Positions 61,703-64,000 of a DNA stretch of 64,000 nt are shown piece by piece. Numbering within the stretch: position 1 is the stretch's first letter; every line of letters starts with the position of its first letter. Made by a program: the position numbers and the translations under genes. Location: assembly GCA_945861725.1 (NCBI GenBank), contig CAMAVJ010000003.1, forward strand, positions 62,001 through 126,000, in the 5' to 3' direction. Under the pieces are notes generated by a model. It made no database searches, was not told the origin of the DNA, and saw only the letters and a program-made list of their open reading frames with translations. This DNA is from Rickettsia typhi (GTDB lineage: Bacteria; Pseudomonadota; Alphaproteobacteria; Rickettsiales; Deianiraeaceae).

Positions 61703-62466
61703 AATACTTTTTTCCTAAAGTCTATAATGCATGCAAGGAAAATTAGTGGAATATAAACCAGCGATTGTAATACAATTATTGTTAAATTCGGAATTTTGTC
61801 CACATAAATTAACCACGAAGATTGAGAAAATAAATCCAATCTTGGGAAGAATACCGCAATTGGCATAATCATTAGTTCTAAAATTTTGTGAAGTGAGAAC
61901 ACATGCATTTTTAAAGTAATTGATGAAACGACAAAGCCCATAATTCTTGCTGTTATATAAAAAATCGTTGTGAGTAAAATTGTTGTTGTTGCGTTTTCAA
62001 GCATAAGAGCAAAAAGTGCTGTGATTACAACAATCATCATAGTTTCACAAACAATGCTTCCTGCCCAAATTGCTAAATGACCCGTTGGAATTACTCCAAA
62101 AAAAAAACCCTTTAAAAGCAGTGAAACTGTTAATACAAGAAGGGAAATTAGCACAAAATTTGCAATTAGAAGCGAGGAGATCAACGACGATCTTGGAACG
62201 GGACCAGCAAGGAGCGTTTCAATTTCGCGAGTCTGAAACATTTTTGTAATAAAAAATGCGTTGAAAATTGCGAATCCATAGACGAAAATCACGCGAAAAA
62301 TTCCTGAAGCGTAGACTATCTGCATTTGAGACTGTTCATAAGCGGCGGTTGAGCCTATAAAACAAGAAAGAAGAAAGCCTGCGATTAATGCACCAAGCAT
62401 TGAAAAAAAAATTTTATCCCTTTTTGCACATTTTAAAATGTAGGATGTTAATGTTGCGTAATTCAT
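61699..62466 (-). CDS. ABC-2-type/CcmB-like membrane permease
   Basis: A 255-residue protein with six hydrophobic helices. The segment FNAFFITKMFQTREIETLLAGPVPRSSLISSLLIANFV resembles the coupling helix and second helix of ABC-2 permeases and of CcmB. No ATPase gene is adjacent. It overlaps carA upstream by 4 bases and the TPR-like partner downstream by 4 bases. Confidence 0.65.
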   Translation of the reverse strand: MNYATLTSYILKCAKRDKIFFSMLGALIAGFLLSCFIGSTAAYEQSQMQIVYASGIFRVIFVYGFAIFNAFFITKMFQTREIETLLAGPVPRSSLISSLLIANFVLISLLVLTVSLLLKGFFFGVIPTGHLAIWAGSIVCETMMIVVITALFALMLENATTTILLTTIFYITARIMGFVVSSITLKMHVFSLHKILELMIMPIAVFFPRLDLFSQSSWLIYVDKIPNLTIIVLQSLVYIPLIFLACIIDFRKKVL

Positions 62467-63623
62467 AATTTTGTTTGTGTTAAAATGTGAGACAGAAACT
62501 CTTCAAAAAGGTAAAAACTGTCGTGCGGTCCTCCTGATGATTCAGGGTGATATTGTACGGATGAGGCGTAACCTGATGTAAATTTTACACCATCGATTGT
62601 TACCTCCTCACCAGATTTTAACGCAATTCCTTCAATTATACCATCAAAAAGTGAGCGATGTGTAATCTTAATAAATGGCGGAATATTTTCTTCAACAACT
62701 GCAAAGCCATGGTTTTGTGTCGTGATTTCTACTTTTTTAGTATCGTAATTAAACACCGGATGATTAGTTCCACGATGTCCTTGTTCAAGTTTTTCAACTT
62801 TACAGCCAAGTGTGAGAGCAAGAAGTTGATGACCAAGACAAATTCCAAAAAGCGGAATTTTACTTTTCAGAATTTCAAGCAATGTTTGCTGCGTAAATGG
62901 AAGAGTTGCACAAGGGTCTCCCGGACCATTAGAAAGAAGAACTGCGGCGGGTTCAATTGAGTTAATTTCTTTAAAAGTTGAATTCCAAGGAAAAACATGG
63001 ACTTCCATTCCCGCATTTTTTACAATTCGCAAAATATTTTCCTTCGTTCCGTAATCAATTACGGCAATTTTTTTATTTACGCTTCCTTCTCCATCGCAAT
63101 ATTTGTAATGCTTTTCACAAGAGCCTTCTTTTGCTAAATTTAAAGCTTTAGTTGATGGAACTTCGTTGACCTTCTTTAGAAGACTTTCAATATCATTAAT
63201 ATTGCGGGAAATTATACAGCGGGAAATTGTTCCGGAGCGAATATCTTTGATGATTTTACGGGTATCCAAATTGCAAATTGAAAGAATGCCTTTGCGTTTC
63301 ATAAATGTTTCAAGGGACTCTTCTGCCCTGAAATTTGAAGGGCTTGTTGGGTATTCACGAAATATTACAGCTTGTGCCGTTGGTTTGGTATCCGATTCAC
63401 AATCCTCAACATTGCAACCAACATTGCCAATGTGTGGAAATGAAAAAACTATTACCTGCTTTGCATACGAAGGATCGGTTAGGATCTCCTGATAGCCAGT
63501 CATAGCTGTGTTGAAACATAACTCACCCGACACCTCCTGAACATCGGCACCAAATGCTGTTCCAAAAAGATATGTTTTGTTATTAAAAACTATTACCGCA
63601 TTTTTTTCTATCCTTCCTTGCAT
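62463..63623 (-). CDS. carA: Carbamoyl-phosphate synthase small subunit
   Basis: A 386-residue glutaminase that feeds ammonia to CarB for pyrimidine and arginine synthesis. FNTAMTGYQEILTDPSYAKQVIVFSFPHIGNVG is the N-terminal domain signature. The amidotransferase part has LLSNGPGDP, IPLFGICLGHQLLAL (catalytic Cys) and SVQYHPESSGGPHDS (catalytic His and Glu). carB is not in the window. Most Rickettsiales of the Rickettsia genus lack this route. aroA lies 5 bases upstream. Confidence 0.95.
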   Translation of the reverse strand: MQGRIEKNAVIVFNNKTYLFGTAFGADVQEVSGELCFNTAMTGYQEILTDPSYAKQVIVFSFPHIGNVGCNVEDCESDTKPTAQAVIFREYPTSPSNFRAEESLETFMKRKGILSICNLDTRKIIKDIRSGTISRCIISRNINDIESLLKKVNEVPSTKALNLAKEGSCEKHYKYCDGEGSVNKKIAVIDYGTKENILRIVKNAGMEVHVFPWNSTFKEINSIEPAAVLLSNGPGDPCATLPFTQQTLLEILKSKIPLFGICLGHQLLALTLGCKVEKLEQGHRGTNHPVFNYDTKKVEITTQNHGFAVVEENIPPFIKITHRSLFDGIIEGIALKSGEEVTIDGVKFTSGYASSVQYHPESSGGPHDSFYLFEEFLSHILTQTKL

Positions 63624-63628
63624 ATTTT

Positions 63629-64000
63629 CTAATTAAATTTCGCGTTAAGTTTTTTCATAATATCCAAAAAATTTGGAAATGATGTTTTGATGTAGGAATC
63701 ATCGTCAATTACAACTCCCCTTTCCGATTTCAGACCAGCGATGAAACAAGACATTGCAATTCGGTGATCCATCTGCGTTGGAAGTGGTGCATTACATTTT
63801 GGGTTCAGTTGAGGATTTCCAATAATTTTCATTGAAAAATCTTCATAATTTGCATTACATTCAACACCAATTGCTTGAAGGTTTTCTTCCATAATTTTTA
63901 ATCTATTTGATTCCTTTGCCGTTAATTCATGCAATCCTTTTAAAGTACTGACACCACTTGCAAATGCACAAACAACGAACAAAATTGGGTATTCATCAAT
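63629..64000 (-). CDS. aroA: 3-phosphoshikimate 1-carboxyvinyltransferase, 5' part beyond window edge
   Basis: The C-terminal 123 residues of EPSP synthase, which makes the last but one intermediate of chorismate. DEYPILFVVCAFASGVS and LHELTAKESNRLKIMEENLQAIGV are the conserved R/K-x-KESDR-type region. MDHRIAMSCFIAGL is the DHR motif, and DDDSYIKTSFPNFLDIMKKL closes the protein. The frame stays open to the last base of the window, so a TTG at 63982 is internal. With aroE it supports an active shikimate pathway. Confidence 0.93.
   Translation of the reverse strand: MDEYPILFVVCAFASGVSTLKGLHELTAKESNRLKIMEENLQAIGVECNANYEDFSMKIIGNPQLNPKCNAPLPTQMDHRIAMSCFIAGLKSERGVVIDDDSYIKTSFPNFLDIMKKLNAKFN

Noticed and set aside
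1..64000. CRISPR arrays, prophage modules, rRNA genes, tmRNA and 6S RNA
   Set aside because: No regularly spaced repeats, phage structural genes, rRNA core sequences or tmRNA/6S signatures were seen on either strand.

Overview
The window is AT-rich bacterial chromosome that looks alphaproteobacterial and most like the Rickettsiales. The evidence is a long (485 aa) NADP isocitrate dehydrogenase of the rickettsial kind, adjacent rpmB-rpmE, nuoH and atpE standing apart from their usual operons, tRNA genes scattered singly, a mitochondrial-processing-peptidase-like M16 protease, and weak Shine-Dalgarno sites. The shikimate genes aroE and aroA (partial), plus dapE and carA, point to more biosynthesis than in Rickettsia proper. 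An extracellular or deep-branching member such as the Deianiraea group would fit, but this is inference. No 16S rRNA gene is present to settle it.

Layout. 1-3.6 kb: 3' part of a cysteine desulfurase, nuoH, nusB and an outer-membrane beta-barrel gene. 3651-7314: a complete IS1595-family transposon with 24-bp inverted repeats and an exact 8-bp target duplication. It carries transposase, C5 DNA methyltransferase and HNH restriction endonuclease as one operon, with a divergent ImmA/IrrE-like peptidase and small membrane protein pair. 7.4-13 kb: tRNA-Ile, a small lipoprotein, an M16 peptidase, an MFS transporter, ahpC/ahpD and rsmD. 13.1-17.3 kb: a leucyl-tRNA synthetase gene whose product contains two extra inserted domains, a RimJ/RimL-like GNAT and a NUDIX hydrolase, followed by a CvpA-like gene.

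17.2-29.3 kb: gmhB, DMT and AGCS transporters, a HAD phosphatase, pepF, a GT9 glycosyltransferase, rluB, an M23 peptidase, yraN-ybgC-ctaB, an SH3-domain protein, frr, an IHF/HU gene and a merR gene. 29.25-30.2 kb is a scarred segment: a remnant of an ABC-F ATPase gene and a probably frameshifted hypothetical gene beside tRNA-Ser. 30.2-42.5 kb: a UvrD-type helicase, lolD, aroE, comEC, atpE, folK, lpxB, lgt, the RNase P RNA gene rnpB, a TolC-like gene, an MltB-like gene and an MreD-like gene.

42.7-53.8 kb: the transcription/translation cluster nusG-rplK-rplA-rplJ-rplL-rpoB-rpoC, without secE in front, plus a small membrane-protein gene. 53.8-64 kb: dapE, tRNA-Tyr, ftsK, tRNA-His, two uncharacterised hydrophilic-protein genes with their own regulatory sites, rpmB, rpmE, icd, a CAU-anticodon tRNA, an ABC-2-type permease with a small partner, carA, and the 3' part of aroA.

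The observations most worth following are the self-contained restriction-modification transposon and the three-in-one LeuRS-GNAT-NUDIX protein.
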